A stretch of DNA of 64,000 nucleotides from Arthrobacter sp. Leaf69 (lineage in GTDB: Bacteria > Actinomycetota > Actinomycetes > Actinomycetales > Micrococcaceae). A program made the translations under genes and the position numbers. The notes under the pieces were generated by a model that did not search any database, was not told the DNA's origin, and saw nothing but the letters and a program-made list of their open reading frames with translations. This document shows positions 25,242-34,455 of the stretch, piece by piece. The DNA is taken from NCBI RefSeq assembly GCF_001422645.1, contig NZ_LMLR01000010.1, positions 712,723 to 776,722 on the forward strand, read 5' to 3'. Position 1 is the first letter of the stretch; every line of letters begins with the position of its first letter.

Positions 25242-27230
25242 GTGGGGAACATTTCGAAACTTTCAGCTGCCCTTATTGGTTTGATTCTCGGCGCCTCGCT
25301 GGTGGCCTGCGACGACGGCAGGGCCGGTGCGCAGGACGCCGCGAAGCAGCTGGCATCCGCTGTCTCAGCGCTCGACGTCGGCTCGGTCGCCTTCGAGGGC
25401 CAGGAGTCCGGCGCGGCCAATGAGCAGCTCAAAGAGGTGTTTAAGGCACTGGACCCGCTCAAACCCTCGGTGGCGAGCGGTGAGCTGCAGCTGGAGTCCG
25501 AGACAGCCACGGTTCCGCTCAGCTACAGCTGGAAGATCGGCTCCGGGGAGTGGAAATACACCGTCTCCGCCCAGCTGAAGAAGTCCGGCGACAAATGGCT
25601 CACGGTGTGGACCCCGGAGCTGCTGGTTCCCGGCCTGGCAGCCGGCGAAGTCCTGGGCACCTCCAGCGACTCCCCGCCGCGGGCCGACATCCTCGGCGCC
25701 GGCGGCGCCAAGCTGGTCACCGAACGGCCGGTGGTGAACGTCGGCATCGACAAACCCCTGCTGGCCGCCGCCGATCCGGCGGAGTCTGCCACCCGCCTCG
25801 CCGAACTGGTGGGAGTGGACCCCGCGGCCTACGTGCAACAGGTCCAGGCGGCCGGCCCTGAGGCCTTCGTTACCGCCATCACCCTGCGCCAGGACGGCCG
25901 GACCATCACTGACGAACAGATCGCCGCAATCCCCGGGGCCCGGGCAATCGCCGATTCGCTTCCCCTCGCCCCCACCCGCACCTTCGCCCGGGCCTTGCTG
26001 GGCACTGTGGGGGAGGCCAGCGCCGAGCAGATTGAGAAATCCGGCGGCGCCCTCCTAGCAGGCGACACCACCGGCACCGGCGGGCTGCAGCAGCAGTACG
26101 ACGCGCAACTGCGGGGTACCAGCGGCACCCAGGTCTATGCCGAAAAGGCGGGACTCACCGCCGAGCAACGGCGGGCCCTGCTCAACGGCGGGCGCCGGGT
26201 CCTGTTCCAGGTCGATATGAAGGCCGGGACTCCGCTGAAAACCACCCTGGATCCCAAGCTCCAGCAGCTGGCCGAGGACACCCTGGGGAAGGTGGGCCCG
26301 GCCTCGGCCATCGTCGCCCTCCGGCCTTCCAGCGGGGCCGTCCTCGCCGCGGCCTCCGGACCGGGCAGCAACGGCTACGACACCGCGCTGCTGGGCCAGT
26401 ACGCCCCCGGTTCCATCTTCAAAATCGTCGATTCCCTGGCCATGATCCGAAACGGCATGAGCCCGGATTCAACGGTTGACTGCCCGGCCACCCTGTCCGT
26501 GGACGGACGGACCTTCAAAAATGCCGAAGGCTACCCTGCCGCCTCGCTGGGTTCCGTGACGTTGCGCGACGCCTTTGCGCACTCCTGCAACACGGCGTTC
26601 ATCAACGCCCGGGACAAGGTCAGCCAGGCCCAGCTGGAATCCGCCGCCACGTCCCTCGGCGTCGCCGTGGAAGCCCCCGCCCTCGGGGCCGGCGCGTTCC
26701 TCGGCTCGGTTCCGGGCGAGGCCTCGGGGACCGAGCACGCGGCCTCCATGATCGGCCAGGGGAAGGTACTGATGTCCCCGCTGGCCGCCGCCATCATGGC
26801 CGGCTCTGTCGCGAAGGGCTCCCCCGTCTCCGCGCAGCTTGTGCTGAACCCCGACGCCGGCGACGCGGCTGCAGGCACCGAAACAGCCGCCCAGGCCACC
26901 CCGTCGGAGGGCACGACGGCGTCGTCCGCCCCCGCCCCGGCAAAATCCTCCGGCACGCCGGTGACGGCAGCGGAGGCCGCCGCACTGAAGGACATGATGC
27001 GCGCGGTGGTGACCTCCGGCCATACCGGCTTCCTCGCCTCCGTCCCGGGCGCCCCGGTCGCGGCCAAAACCGGAACAGCCGAATTCGGCAAGGACAACCC
27101 GCCCAAGACGCACGCCTGGATCGTGGCCGTTCACGGGGACCTCGCGGTCGCCGTGTTCGTCGAGGAAGGCGGACTGGGCGCCACCGTCTCGGGTCCGCTG
27201 CTGAAGGAATTCCTGACGGCCGCCGGCTGA
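25242..27230 (+). CDS. Class B penicillin-binding protein with MecA-type N-domain, lipoprotein
   Basis: This D,D-transpeptidase of about 662 residues crosslinks peptidoglycan outside the membrane. It starts with a signal sequence ending in lipobox LVAC, suggesting lipid anchoring instead of the usual membrane helix. An NTF2-like MecA_N domain (about 25-130), a PBP dimerisation domain and the transpeptidase follow. The active-site motifs are SIFK (391-394), SCN (448-450) and KTGT (609-612). An Ala/Thr/Ser-rich insertion lies at about 540-580. Start is uncertain: GTG 25242, possibly leaderless because CATAAT lies six bases upstream, or GTG 25227. It is not linked to a division or elongation cluster here. 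Confidence 0.87.
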   Translation: MGNISKLSAALIGLILGASLVACDDGRAGAQDAAKQLASAVSALDVGSVAFEGQESGAANEQLKEVFKALDPLKPSVASGELQLESETATVPLSYSWKIGSGEWKYTVSAQLKKSGDKWLTVWTPELLVPGLAAGEVLGTSSDSPPRADILGAGGAKLVTERPVVNVGIDKPLLAAADPAESATRLAELVGVDPAAYVQQVQAAGPEAFVTAITLRQDGRTITDEQIAAIPGARAIADSLPLAPTRTFARALLGTVGEASAEQIEKSGGALLAGDTTGTGGLQQQYDAQLRGTSGTQVYAEKAGLTAEQRRALLNGGRRVLFQVDMKAGTPLKTTLDPKLQQLAEDTLGKVGPASAIVALRPSSGAVLAAASGPGSNGYDTALLGQYAPGSIFKIVDSLAMIRNGMSPDSTVDCPATLSVDGRTFKNAEGYPAASLGSVTLRDAFAHSCNTAFINARDKVSQAQLESAATSLGVAVEAPALGAGAFLGSVPGEASGTEHAASMIGQGKVLMSPLAAAIMAGSVAKGSPVSAQLVLNPDAGDAAAGTETAAQATPSEGTTASSAPAPAKSSGTPVTAAEAAALKDMMRAVVTSGHTGFLASVPGAPVAAKTGTAEFGKDNPPKTHAWIVAVHGDLAVAVFVEEGGLGATVSGPLLKEFLTAAG

Positions 27231-27284
27231 CCCCTCCCTTGGGGCGGCGCCGGCCCGCCGCCACGGCCGTGGGAGGATGGAAGT

Positions 27285-28967
27285 GTGGCTCATATTGACG
27301 TTTCCAACATCGATTACTTCCTCTCCGACGGCACCCAGCTGCTCAACGGCGTGACCTTCAAGGTCCCGGACGGCACCAAAACCGCACTCATCGGGCCGAA
27401 CGGAACCGGCAAGACCACGCTGTTCCGGATCATTTCCGGCGACCTCGTTCCCGACGAAGGCGTGATCGGCCGATCCGGCAACATGGGCATCATGCGCCAG
27501 TTCGTTGGCCAGGTACGGGACGAATCCACCGTCCGCGACCTGCTGGTCTCCGCCGCCCCGCCGGCACTGGCAGCAGCAGCCCGCGCCGTCGATGAAGCCG
27601 AACTGGCCATGATGGAGCACGACGACGAGCCCACCCAGATGAACTACGCCCAGGCGATCGTCGACTGGGGCGACGCCGGCGGGTACGACGTCGAAACGGT
27701 CTGGGACGAGGTCTGCATGGCCGCCCTCGGCCTGCCGTTCGACCGTGCGCAGCACCGCCCGGCGTCGAGCCTCTCCGGCGGCGAGCAGAAGCGCCTGGTG
27801 CTTGAGGCGCTGTTCGCCGGCCCCGACGAGCTCCTGCTCCTCGACGAGCCGGACAACTACCTCGACGTCCCCGGCAAGCGCTGGCTTGAGGCCAAGCTGA
27901 ACGAGTCTAAGAAGACGGTCTTCTTCATCAGCCACGACCGCGAACTGCTCAACAACGCCGCGGGCCGCATCGTCACGTTGGAACCGGGCATCAACGGCGC
28001 CGGCGCGTGGATCCACGGCGGCGGCTTCGGCTCCTATGTGGACGCCCGCGCGGACCGGAACGCCCGCTTCGAGGAGCTCCGCAAGCGCTGGGACGAGGAG
28101 CACGTGAAGCTCAAGGAACTCGTCAACATGTACAAGAACAAGGCCGCGTTCCGCTCGGATATGGCCAACAGGTACCACGCCGCGCAGACGCGCCTGGCGA
28201 AGTTTCTCGAGGCCGGGCCGCCCGAGGCGCTGCCGATCGAGCAGAACGTGCAGATGCGGCTCAAGGGCGGCCGGACCGCCAAACGTGCCGTCGTCGCCGA
28301 CAAGCTGGAGCTCACCGGGCTGATGAAGCCGTTCTCCACGGAGGTCTGGTTCGGGGACCGCGTCGGCGTGCTCGGTTCCAACGGCTCCGGCAAGAGCCAC
28401 TTCCTGCGCCTGCTCGCCACCGGCGGCACCGACCCGGAGCGGGAGCACCTGCCGGTGTCCGACGTCGACATCGCCGAAGTCCCGCACGAGGGCACGGTGA
28501 AACTCGGCGCCCGGATCCGGCCCGGCTTCTTCGCCCAGACCCATGTCCGGCCCGACCTGCTGGGCAAGACCCTGCTGGAAATCCTGCACCGGGGCGACGA
28601 GCACCGGTCGGGGCTGGGTCGAGAGGCGGCGGCCGGCGCCCTGGACGGTTATGGGCTGGCATCGCAGTCGGAGCAGAAGTACGAATCCCTCTCCGGCGGG
28701 CAGCAGGCGCGGTTCCAGATCCTGCTCCTGCAGCTCTCCGGCGCAACCCTGCTGCTGCTCGACGAGCCCACGGACAACCTGGACCTGCACTCGGCCGAGG
28801 CGCTGGAGCGGGCCATCGACCACTTCGAGGGCACCGTCCTGGCCGTGACGCACGACCGCTGGTTCGCCCGGACCTTCGACCGGTTCCTGGTCTTCGGCTC
28901 CGACGGCAGGGTCTACGAATCGGCCGAGCCCGTCTGGGACGAAAAACGCGTCGAACGCGCCCGCTGA
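27285..28967 (+). CDS. ABC-F family ATPase
   Basis: This soluble twin-ATPase of 560 residues has no membrane domain. Nucleotide-binding domain 1 has Walker A GPNGTGKTT (about 39-47) and signature LSGGEQKR; domain 2 has GSNGSGKSH and signature LSGGQQARF; both have LLDEP Walker B segments. A charged helical linker (about 250-290) connects them. ABC-F proteins bind the ribosomal E site and act as translation factors or antibiotic-resistance (ribosome protection) proteins; which applies here cannot be told. The GTG start at 27285 follows GGGAGGATGG. Confidence 0.92.
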   Translation: MAHIDVSNIDYFLSDGTQLLNGVTFKVPDGTKTALIGPNGTGKTTLFRIISGDLVPDEGVIGRSGNMGIMRQFVGQVRDESTVRDLLVSAAPPALAAAARAVDEAELAMMEHDDEPTQMNYAQAIVDWGDAGGYDVETVWDEVCMAALGLPFDRAQHRPASSLSGGEQKRLVLEALFAGPDELLLLDEPDNYLDVPGKRWLEAKLNESKKTVFFISHDRELLNNAAGRIVTLEPGINGAGAWIHGGGFGSYVDARADRNARFEELRKRWDEEHVKLKELVNMYKNKAAFRSDMANRYHAAQTRLAKFLEAGPPEALPIEQNVQMRLKGGRTAKRAVVADKLELTGLMKPFSTEVWFGDRVGVLGSNGSGKSHFLRLLATGGTDPEREHLPVSDVDIAEVPHEGTVKLGARIRPGFFAQTHVRPDLLGKTLLEILHRGDEHRSGLGREAAAGALDGYGLASQSEQKYESLSGGQQARFQILLLQLSGATLLLLDEPTDNLDLHSAEALERAIDHFEGTVLAVTHDRWFARTFDRFLVFGSDGRVYESAEPVWDEKRVERAR

Positions 28968-28969
28968 CC

Positions 28970-29040
28970 CGACGCTCCCTCACGTCCTGCACGTTTTGCG
29001 CCGACGCTTCCTCATCTGGTGAGGGAGCGTCGGCGCTTTT
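28970..29040 (+). terminator. Terminator with alternative hairpins after the ABC-F gene
   Basis: GCGCCGACGCT near 28998-29008 pairs with GCGTCGGCGC (29027-29036), followed by TTTT, forming a terminator. An upstream copy CGACGCTCCCTCAC (28970-28983) can compete for the same 3' strand (29019-29032), giving a second, mutually exclusive stem. Confidence 0.65.
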
Positions 29041-29150
29041 CGTGCGCAAGATGCGGGAGGGTTGGGCTATTTGGGGGTGTCGCGCTTGTTCTCGCAATGT
29101 CGGGGCGCTGCTGCGCAATAAATGATTAAATGATCACGCCGCGCTAGCAT

Positions 29151-29930
29151 ATGTTCATGAACACTGACGAGCGGCACCGCCGCATCGGCGAGCTGTTGCG
29201 CCACCGGGACCATGTGAGCGTCGATGAGCTAATGGCCGAATGCGGCGCCTCGGGTGCCACGATCCGGCGCGACCTGGACGTGCTGGAGCTCCACGGGGTT
29301 CTCCGCCGGGTCCATGGCGGCGCCCGGAGCCTCGTGCTGCGGGGGGAAACCCCCGAATACGGCCAACGCGAACTCGAGGACCACGCCGCCAAGGTGCGGA
29401 TTGGAGCCGGGGTGGCCGCCCTGCTGAAGGACCGCGGCCACGTCTGGCTGGACAGCGGCACCACGGCCACCGAGGTGGCCCGCCAGCTGCAACAAAGGGA
29501 ATTGACCCTGATGCCAATGTCGTTGCAGGCCGTTAATGCGATTGCCGCCGGCGGGACGGCGGCCGGCCGGCGTCCCGAACTGCTGTTGCCCGGCGGGCGC
29601 CTCCTCCCCGGGGAGCTGTCCTTCCGCGGCCCCATGACGGAATCCTCCATCCGCTCGCTGCGGTTCGACACGGCCATTGTGACGCCCTGCGCACTGAACC
29701 TCCGGGACGGACTGCTGGCCCACGACCTTGAGGATGCCGCGGTGAAACGTGCCGGCGTGGAATCCGCGGGCCGGGTGATCGTCGCCTGCTCCGGAACCAA
29801 ATGGAACGCCAGCGCCGTCGCGCTCGTCGCATCCCTCGATGCGGTGGACGTCCTCGTCACGGACAAGCAACTGAGCCCCGACGAACGTGCCCGGCTCACC
29901 CAACACTCGGTGGAAGTAGTGATCGTATGA
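29151..29930 (+). CDS. DeoR/GlpR-family transcriptional regulator
   Basis: The 259-residue regulator has an N-terminal DeoR helix-turn-helix (about 5-58, RRIGELLRHRDHVSVDELMA and SGATIRRDLDVLE) and a C-terminal sugar-phosphate-binding DeoRC domain (about 75-255) with WLDSGTTATE. Such proteins sense phosphorylated sugars. ATG at 29151 or, more likely, ATG at 29157 as a leaderless start, since TAGCAT (29145-29150) resembles a -10 box. Its stop overlaps the MFS gene start (ATGA), so it probably controls its own operon including that transporter. Confidence 0.9.
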   Translation: MFMNTDERHRRIGELLRHRDHVSVDELMAECGASGATIRRDLDVLELHGVLRRVHGGARSLVLRGETPEYGQRELEDHAAKVRIGAGVAALLKDRGHVWLDSGTTATEVARQLQQRELTLMPMSLQAVNAIAAGGTAAGRRPELLLPGGRLLPGELSFRGPMTESSIRSLRFDTAIVTPCALNLRDGLLAHDLEDAAVKRAGVESAGRVIVACSGTKWNASAVALVASLDAVDVLVTDKQLSPDERARLTQHSVEVVIV

Positions 29931-31114
29931 CTAAGACGGCAACCCGACCGCAACTCAAGGCCGCTGCCGCGGCGACCTTCCTGATTTTCGGGATCAACGG
30001 GCTCGTGTTCGCCAGTTGGGCCGCCCGGATTCCCGCGGTGACGGACATCCTGCATATTTCCTCGGGACAGATGGGAACCCTGCTGCTGTGCGTCGCGGCG
30101 GGCTCCCTGATCGCACTGCCCACCGCCGGCCACGTCGTGGGCCGCATCGGGACGGCCAATGCCGTCCGGGCCGCGGGCCTTGTCGCCGCCGTGGCCGGCG
30201 TCGGGGTGGCTCTGGCGCTGCTGGCGGAGTCCGTCCCCGGGACTGCCATCGCACTGGTCTTCTTCGGCATGGGGATCGGGCTCTGGGACGTCTCCCAGAA
30301 CATAGAAGGCGCCGACGTCGAGCACAAACTCGGGCGCACCATCATGCCGCAGTTCCATGCCGCCTTCAGCGGCGGCGCGTTCCTGGGGGCCCTGATCGGA
30401 GCGGGCCTGGCAGGGCTTGGGGTCGGGCTCCCGGCGCACCTGCTGGTGATCGCCGCCATCGTCGCCGTGCTGACGCTGTTTGCGCCGCGCTACTTCCTGC
30501 CGCATACCCCGGCGCCCGCGCCGGCGGCAGGGGAACCGCGGGAACACAAGGGCCGCTCGGCCTGGCGGGACGGACGAACACTGCTGATCGGTGTGGTGGT
30601 GCTGGGCGCGACGCTCACCGAGGGGGCCGGCAACGACTGGATCGCCAAGGCCGCGGTGGACGGCCTGGATGCCACGGAGTCCACCGGGGCCCTGCTGTTC
30701 GCTGCCTTTGTCCTGGCCATGACCGCAGTGCGCTTCTTTGGCGGCCGGGCGATCGACGCCTACGGCCGGGTGGTTGTGCTGCGTGCCAGCATGGGCGCCG
30801 CCGCCGCAGGGCTGGGACTCTTCGTACTGGCCGGCAACCTCTGGCTGGCCACGGCCGGCGCGGTGCTCTGGGGCGCGGGAGCCGCCCTCGCGTTCCCGAT
30901 GGGCATGTCCGCCGCGGCCGACGACCCGAAATACGCGGCGGCCCGTGTGTCCGTGGTGTCCACGATCGGCTACGTCGCCTTCCTGGCCGGGCCGCCGTTG
31001 CTGGGCTACCTCGGTGATCTGATCGGAATCCGGCTGGCGCTGCTGGCCATCATGATTCCGATTCTAGGAGCGCTGCTGCTCGCCGGCGCCGCGAAGCCCT
31101 TGCGCGCCACGTAA
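29927..31114 (+). CDS. MFS transporter
   Basis: The 395-residue membrane protein has 12 predicted hydrophobic helices in two halves, separated by a cytosolic loop at about 185-215, as in the major facilitator superfamily. The GIGLWDVSQNIEGADVEHKLGR region resembles the fucose-permease/YbjJ-type subgroup. It is translationally coupled to the DeoR regulator (ATGA overlap at 29927), suggesting a sugar or sugar-like substrate; this is inference. Its 3' end overlaps the convergent PAP2 gene by 65 bases. Confidence 0.87.
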   Translation: MTKTATRPQLKAAAAATFLIFGINGLVFASWAARIPAVTDILHISSGQMGTLLLCVAAGSLIALPTAGHVVGRIGTANAVRAAGLVAAVAGVGVALALLAESVPGTAIALVFFGMGIGLWDVSQNIEGADVEHKLGRTIMPQFHAAFSGGAFLGALIGAGLAGLGVGLPAHLLVIAAIVAVLTLFAPRYFLPHTPAPAPAAGEPREHKGRSAWRDGRTLLIGVVVLGATLTEGAGNDWIAKAAVDGLDATESTGALLFAAFVLAMTAVRFFGGRAIDAYGRVVVLRASMGAAAAGLGLFVLAGNLWLATAGAVLWGAGAALAFPMGMSAAADDPKYAAARVSVVSTIGYVAFLAGPPLLGYLGDLIGIRLALLAIMIPILGALLLAGAAKPLRAT

Positions 31115-31763
31115 GCAGGCGGCGGGCGTCTCCATTCTCCTGGATGCATATGTCCTGGTAGAACAGCCAGAGCAGGAGCACCACCGGGACCGCCAGGCAC
31201 ACGCTTCCCACGGTGTCCACGAGCCAGTGGGCGGACAGATATGTCCGGCTGACCATCATGGCCAGCACTCCGAACGCCGCGATCACCCAGGCCCAGGCGC
31301 GCCCCGCAAGGAGAGCCACCACCACGAGGAATGCCGTGGTGCTTGCCACGTGACCGGACGGGAATGAACCCGTGTCGGTCAGGACGATCGTGTTGTCCGG
31401 ACGGTCCCGCAGGATGCCGGCCTTGAGGATCTGGGTGAAAATCAGGACGGCGATGCCGGCGACCGCGGCGAAGACGGCCGTCTGCGGGCGCCTTCTCAGC
31501 AGCAGTGCTGCAACGACCAGCGCATGGAGCACAAGGACACCCCGGTAACCGGCCAGGTTGAGGAAGGCGTTGATCCCGTCCCAGAACGGGCTGCGCAGGG
31601 CGGCGATCCCACGGGCCCAGCCCTCGTCCAGGCCCTGGAAAGGCGGCAGCCGCACCTCCGCAACGAGGAGTCCCCCAAGGACCGCACCGAGGGTGAGCAG
31701 GGCCGTGCTGGCCGCGATCACGCGGCCCGTGGACAATCGCTGAGGATCCAGCACTCGGGTCAT
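31050..31763 (-). CDS. PAP2-family phosphatase, membrane
   Basis: This 237-residue integral membrane phosphatase has the three PAP2 signature motifs: KAGILRDRP (K-x6-RP), PSGH in FPSGHVAST, and SRTYLSAHWLVD (SR-x5-H-x3-D). Five to six hydrophobic helices surround them. The family dephosphorylates phosphatidic acid, undecaprenyl pyrophosphate or similar lipid phosphates on the outer face of the membrane. The C-terminus is basic and overlaps the MFS gene on the other strand. Substrate is not determined by the sequence. Confidence 0.9.
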   Translation of the reverse strand: MTRVLDPQRLSTGRVIAASTALLTLGAVLGGLLVAEVRLPPFQGLDEGWARGIAALRSPFWDGINAFLNLAGYRGVLVLHALVVAALLLRRRPQTAVFAAVAGIAVLIFTQILKAGILRDRPDNTIVLTDTGSFPSGHVASTTAFLVVVALLAGRAWAWVIAAFGVLAMMVSRTYLSAHWLVDTVGSVCLAVPVVLLLWLFYQDICIQENGDARRLLTWRARASRRRRAAALLESES

Positions 31764-31877
31764 TGCCCCATCCTAGCCAACCGGGATGGCCTGGCATCCG
31801 CACGCTGCTGCCGCCGAATCCTTCGGCAGCTGCCTTGCCTGACAGCGCGGCCCCCGCCCCGGCAGTAGGGTGGTCGC

Positions 31878-33374
31878 ATGCGAAGCATCTTGCGGAGGGC
31901 GCCGGGCCGGTTCGAACGACTGGACCGGACGCTGGTACGCGCCGTGTCCGGCCTCCCCGGCGGCAGTCATGACGAATTCTTCCGGCGGCTGTCCGCCGTG
32001 GCGAACAAGGGCAAGCTCTGGTTCGGCATCGCCGCCGTGATGGCGCTCTTCCCCGGGAGGACGCGCCGGGCCGCCGTCCACGGGTTGCTGGCGCAGGCCG
32101 TGGCCTCAGCGGTCACGAACTTAGGTTTCAAGACCCTGTTGCCGCGCGCCCGGCCGCTGCCGGAGCACCTTCCGGCCTTCAGGTTCGTCCATCCCCAACC
32201 CACCAGCTCATCCATGCCCTCGGGCCATTCCGCCTCTGCCGTGGCGTTCGCCGTCGGCGCCGGACTGGTGCGGCCGGCCCTTGGCGCCGCGTTGGCCCCC
32301 CTCGCGGCGGGCGTCGCCTACTCGCGGGTCCACACCGGCGCCCACTGGCCCTCGGATGTGTTCTTCGGATCGGCGATCGGTGCGGGTGCCGCCGTGGTGA
32401 CCCGAAAGTGGTGGCCCGTGCGGCCGCCATTTCCCGAGGTCCGGCGGAGCGCCGTTGTAGCCGCGAAGCTGCCGGGGGGCGAAGGCCTGGGCATCGCGGT
32501 CAACACGCTGGGCGGCTCCTATGCGGCGGAGACCGCAGCTGCCCTCCAGAAAGTATTCCCCAAGGCGTATATAAAAGAAATCTCCCCGGACGAGGACGTC
32601 ACGGAGGAAATCTCCCGGGTCGCCGGCCGCCCCGGGATCGTGGCACTGGGCGTCTGGGGCGGGGACGGGACCGTTGGCACGGCGGCTGCGACCGCCGTCG
32701 AGCATTCCCTCCCGCTCCTGGTTCTTCCGGGCGGGACGCTGAACCATTTCGCGCGGGACGCCGGAACTCCCACCCTCGAGGCCGCCGTTGAAGCCGCGTC
32801 CCGCGGCGAAGCGGCACGGGCGGACCTTGGCCTGGTGGCTGTGGAGCGCGGACTGCCGGACAGCCCCGCACGGCTCCACCTGGCCATGCTCAACACGGCG
32901 AGCATCGGCCTCTACCCGAACCTCGTGCGCCGGCGCGAACTGCTGCAGCCCGCGCTCGGCAAACCCGTGGCCGGCGTCGTTGCAATGTTCCGGACCTTTG
33001 CCGCCGGAACACCCACCACCCTGGTGGTCGACGGGGTGCGGCACAAACTCTGGATCCTGTACGTCGGGCGCGGACGGTACTACCCCCGCGACCATGCCCC
33101 GCTGGTGCGCCCGGTCCTGGATGACGGCGTCTTCGACCTCAGGCTCATCACCGCGGATGAATCATTCGCCAGGCTCCGGCTGCTGTGGTCCGTGCTGACA
33201 GGAACCGTCGCCACGTCCCGGATCACACACCTGAGCGAACGCAGCAGCATCCGGGTGGAACCGGGCGATACATCCATGGTCCTTGCGGTGGACGGCGAGG
33301 TCATGCCGGGGGTGCGTGGCGTCGAGTTCTCGGTCCTGTCCGGCGCCCTGACGTACTACTCGCCGGCATCCTGA
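31878..33374 (+). CDS. Bifunctional PAP2 phosphatase / diacylglycerol kinase-family protein
   Basis: This 498-residue fusion has an N-terminal PAP2 domain (about 15-175) with KTLLPRARP, PSGHSAS and SRVHTGAHWPSD. It continues into a diacylglycerol-kinase catalytic domain (about 190-498) with GGDGTVGTA, the nucleotide-binding GGDGT motif, and GGTLNHFARD. It could couple lipid-phosphate hydrolysis and lipid phosphorylation. The fused arrangement is common in Arthrobacter relatives and other actinobacteria. It starts with ATG at 31878. The first domain is paralogous to the adjacent divergent PAP2 gene, but the two are not close duplicates. Confidence 0.92.
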   Translation: MRSILRRAPGRFERLDRTLVRAVSGLPGGSHDEFFRRLSAVANKGKLWFGIAAVMALFPGRTRRAAVHGLLAQAVASAVTNLGFKTLLPRARPLPEHLPAFRFVHPQPTSSSMPSGHSASAVAFAVGAGLVRPALGAALAPLAAGVAYSRVHTGAHWPSDVFFGSAIGAGAAVVTRKWWPVRPPFPEVRRSAVVAAKLPGGEGLGIAVNTLGGSYAAETAAALQKVFPKAYIKEISPDEDVTEEISRVAGRPGIVALGVWGGDGTVGTAAATAVEHSLPLLVLPGGTLNHFARDAGTPTLEAAVEAASRGEAARADLGLVAVERGLPDSPARLHLAMLNTASIGLYPNLVRRRELLQPALGKPVAGVVAMFRTFAAGTPTTLVVDGVRHKLWILYVGRGRYYPRDHAPLVRPVLDDGVFDLRLITADESFARLRLLWSVLTGTVATSRITHLSERSSIRVEPGDTSMVLAVDGEVMPGVRGVEFSVLSGALTYYSPAS

Positions 33375-33403
33375 CACCCGGACGCCGTCATCCTCCCGGA
33401 CTA

Positions 33404-33479
33404 CCCTGAGTCGACCCTGAATCATCCCTGAGACCGGCGAAATCGGTGCTTCGCCTCGGTAGCGTGGTGTGTACACACC
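33404..33479 (+). promoter_or_regulatory. Regulatory repeats upstream of the second ABC operon
   Basis: CCCTGA recurs at 33404, 33415 and 33426, exactly 11 bp apart, on one helical face. A 14-bp palindrome GGTGTGTACACACC lies at 33466-33479, 28 bases ahead of the ABC start. Together they are good candidates for response-regulator or repressor binding. Confidence 0.5.
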
Positions 33480-33507
33480 CCCTACTGCTAGGTAAAGGAA
33501 CGCTTCC

Positions 33508-34452
33508 ATGATCGAAGCACGAGGCCTGACCAAGGTTTACGGCGAAAAGACCGCCGTCGCCGGAGTCAACTTCACCGTCGAAGCCGGCCGGGTCACCGGC
33601 TTCCTGGGCCCGAACGGGGCCGGCAAATCCACCACCATGCGCATGATCATGGGGCTGGACCGGCCGACGTCGGGCTCCGTCACCGTCAACGGCGTGCCGT
33701 TCGACCGGCACCACGCGCCGCTGCGCGATGTCGGCGCCCTGCTGGACGCCAAGGCGGTCCACACCAGCCGTTCGGCCTACAACCACCTCCGGGCAATGGC
33801 CGCCACGCACAGCATCCCCAAGAAGCGGGTGCACGAAGTCATCGAAATGACGGGCCTGGCCGATGTGGCCAAGAAGAAGGTCGGCGGCTTCTCGCTCGGC
33901 ATGGGACAGCGGCTGGGGATCGCCGCGGCGCTGCTCGGGGACCCACAGACCGTCATCCTGGACGAGCCCGTCAACGGCCTGGACCCGGAAGGCGTTGTCT
34001 GGGTCCGCAACCTCGTCAAATACCTGGCCTCCGAGGGGCGCACCGTCTTCTTGTCCAGCCACTTGATGAGCGAAATGGCCGTCACCGCTGACCACCTGAT
34101 TGTGATCGGACGCGGCAAGATCATCGCCGACGCCCCCATCCAGGACATCATCAACGGCAAGGGCCGGATCCGCACCCGCGTCCGCACCGACCAGCCGGAC
34201 CAGCTGATGCAGCTGCTCGCGGGGGACGGCGTTTCCGTGGAACTGCAGGACAACGAACTGCTCGAGGTCACGGGCCTGGATCCGCGCCGGATTGCCCGCG
34301 CGGCCCTCGACAGCCACGTCATGATCTACGAACTCACCCCGCTGCAGGCCAGCCTCGAGGAGGCCTATATGGAGCTGACCAAGGATGAGGTCGAGTACCA
34401 CTCGCTGATCACCACGGGCGACCACGCCCCCGTCCCGTCCGGAGGCAACTGA
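33508..34452 (+). CDS. ABC-2 type transporter ATP-binding protein
   Basis: The 314-residue ATPase has Walker A GPNGAGKST, signature SLGMGQRLGIA and Walker B VILDEPVNGLDPEG, followed by a C-terminal extension of about 90 residues typical of DrrA/bacitracin-type ABC-2 exporters. The ATG is preceded by GTAAAGGAA. The permease gene begins three bases after its stop. Family members export antibiotics, lantibiotics or lipids; the substrate is unknown. The downstream kinase and regulator probably control it. Confidence 0.93.
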   Translation: MIEARGLTKVYGEKTAVAGVNFTVEAGRVTGFLGPNGAGKSTTMRMIMGLDRPTSGSVTVNGVPFDRHHAPLRDVGALLDAKAVHTSRSAYNHLRAMAATHSIPKKRVHEVIEMTGLADVAKKKVGGFSLGMGQRLGIAAALLGDPQTVILDEPVNGLDPEGVVWVRNLVKYLASEGRTVFLSSHLMSEMAVTADHLIVIGRGKIIADAPIQDIINGKGRIRTRVRTDQPDQLMQLLAGDGVSVELQDNELLEVTGLDPRRIARAALDSHVMIYELTPLQASLEEAYMELTKDEVEYHSLITTGDHAPVPSGGN

Positions 34453-34455
34453 ACC

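Noticed and set aside
26469..28853. 794-codon minus-strand frame
   Set aside because: It spans two opposite-strand genes (PBP and ABC-F) with clear domain motifs and has no family features of its own.
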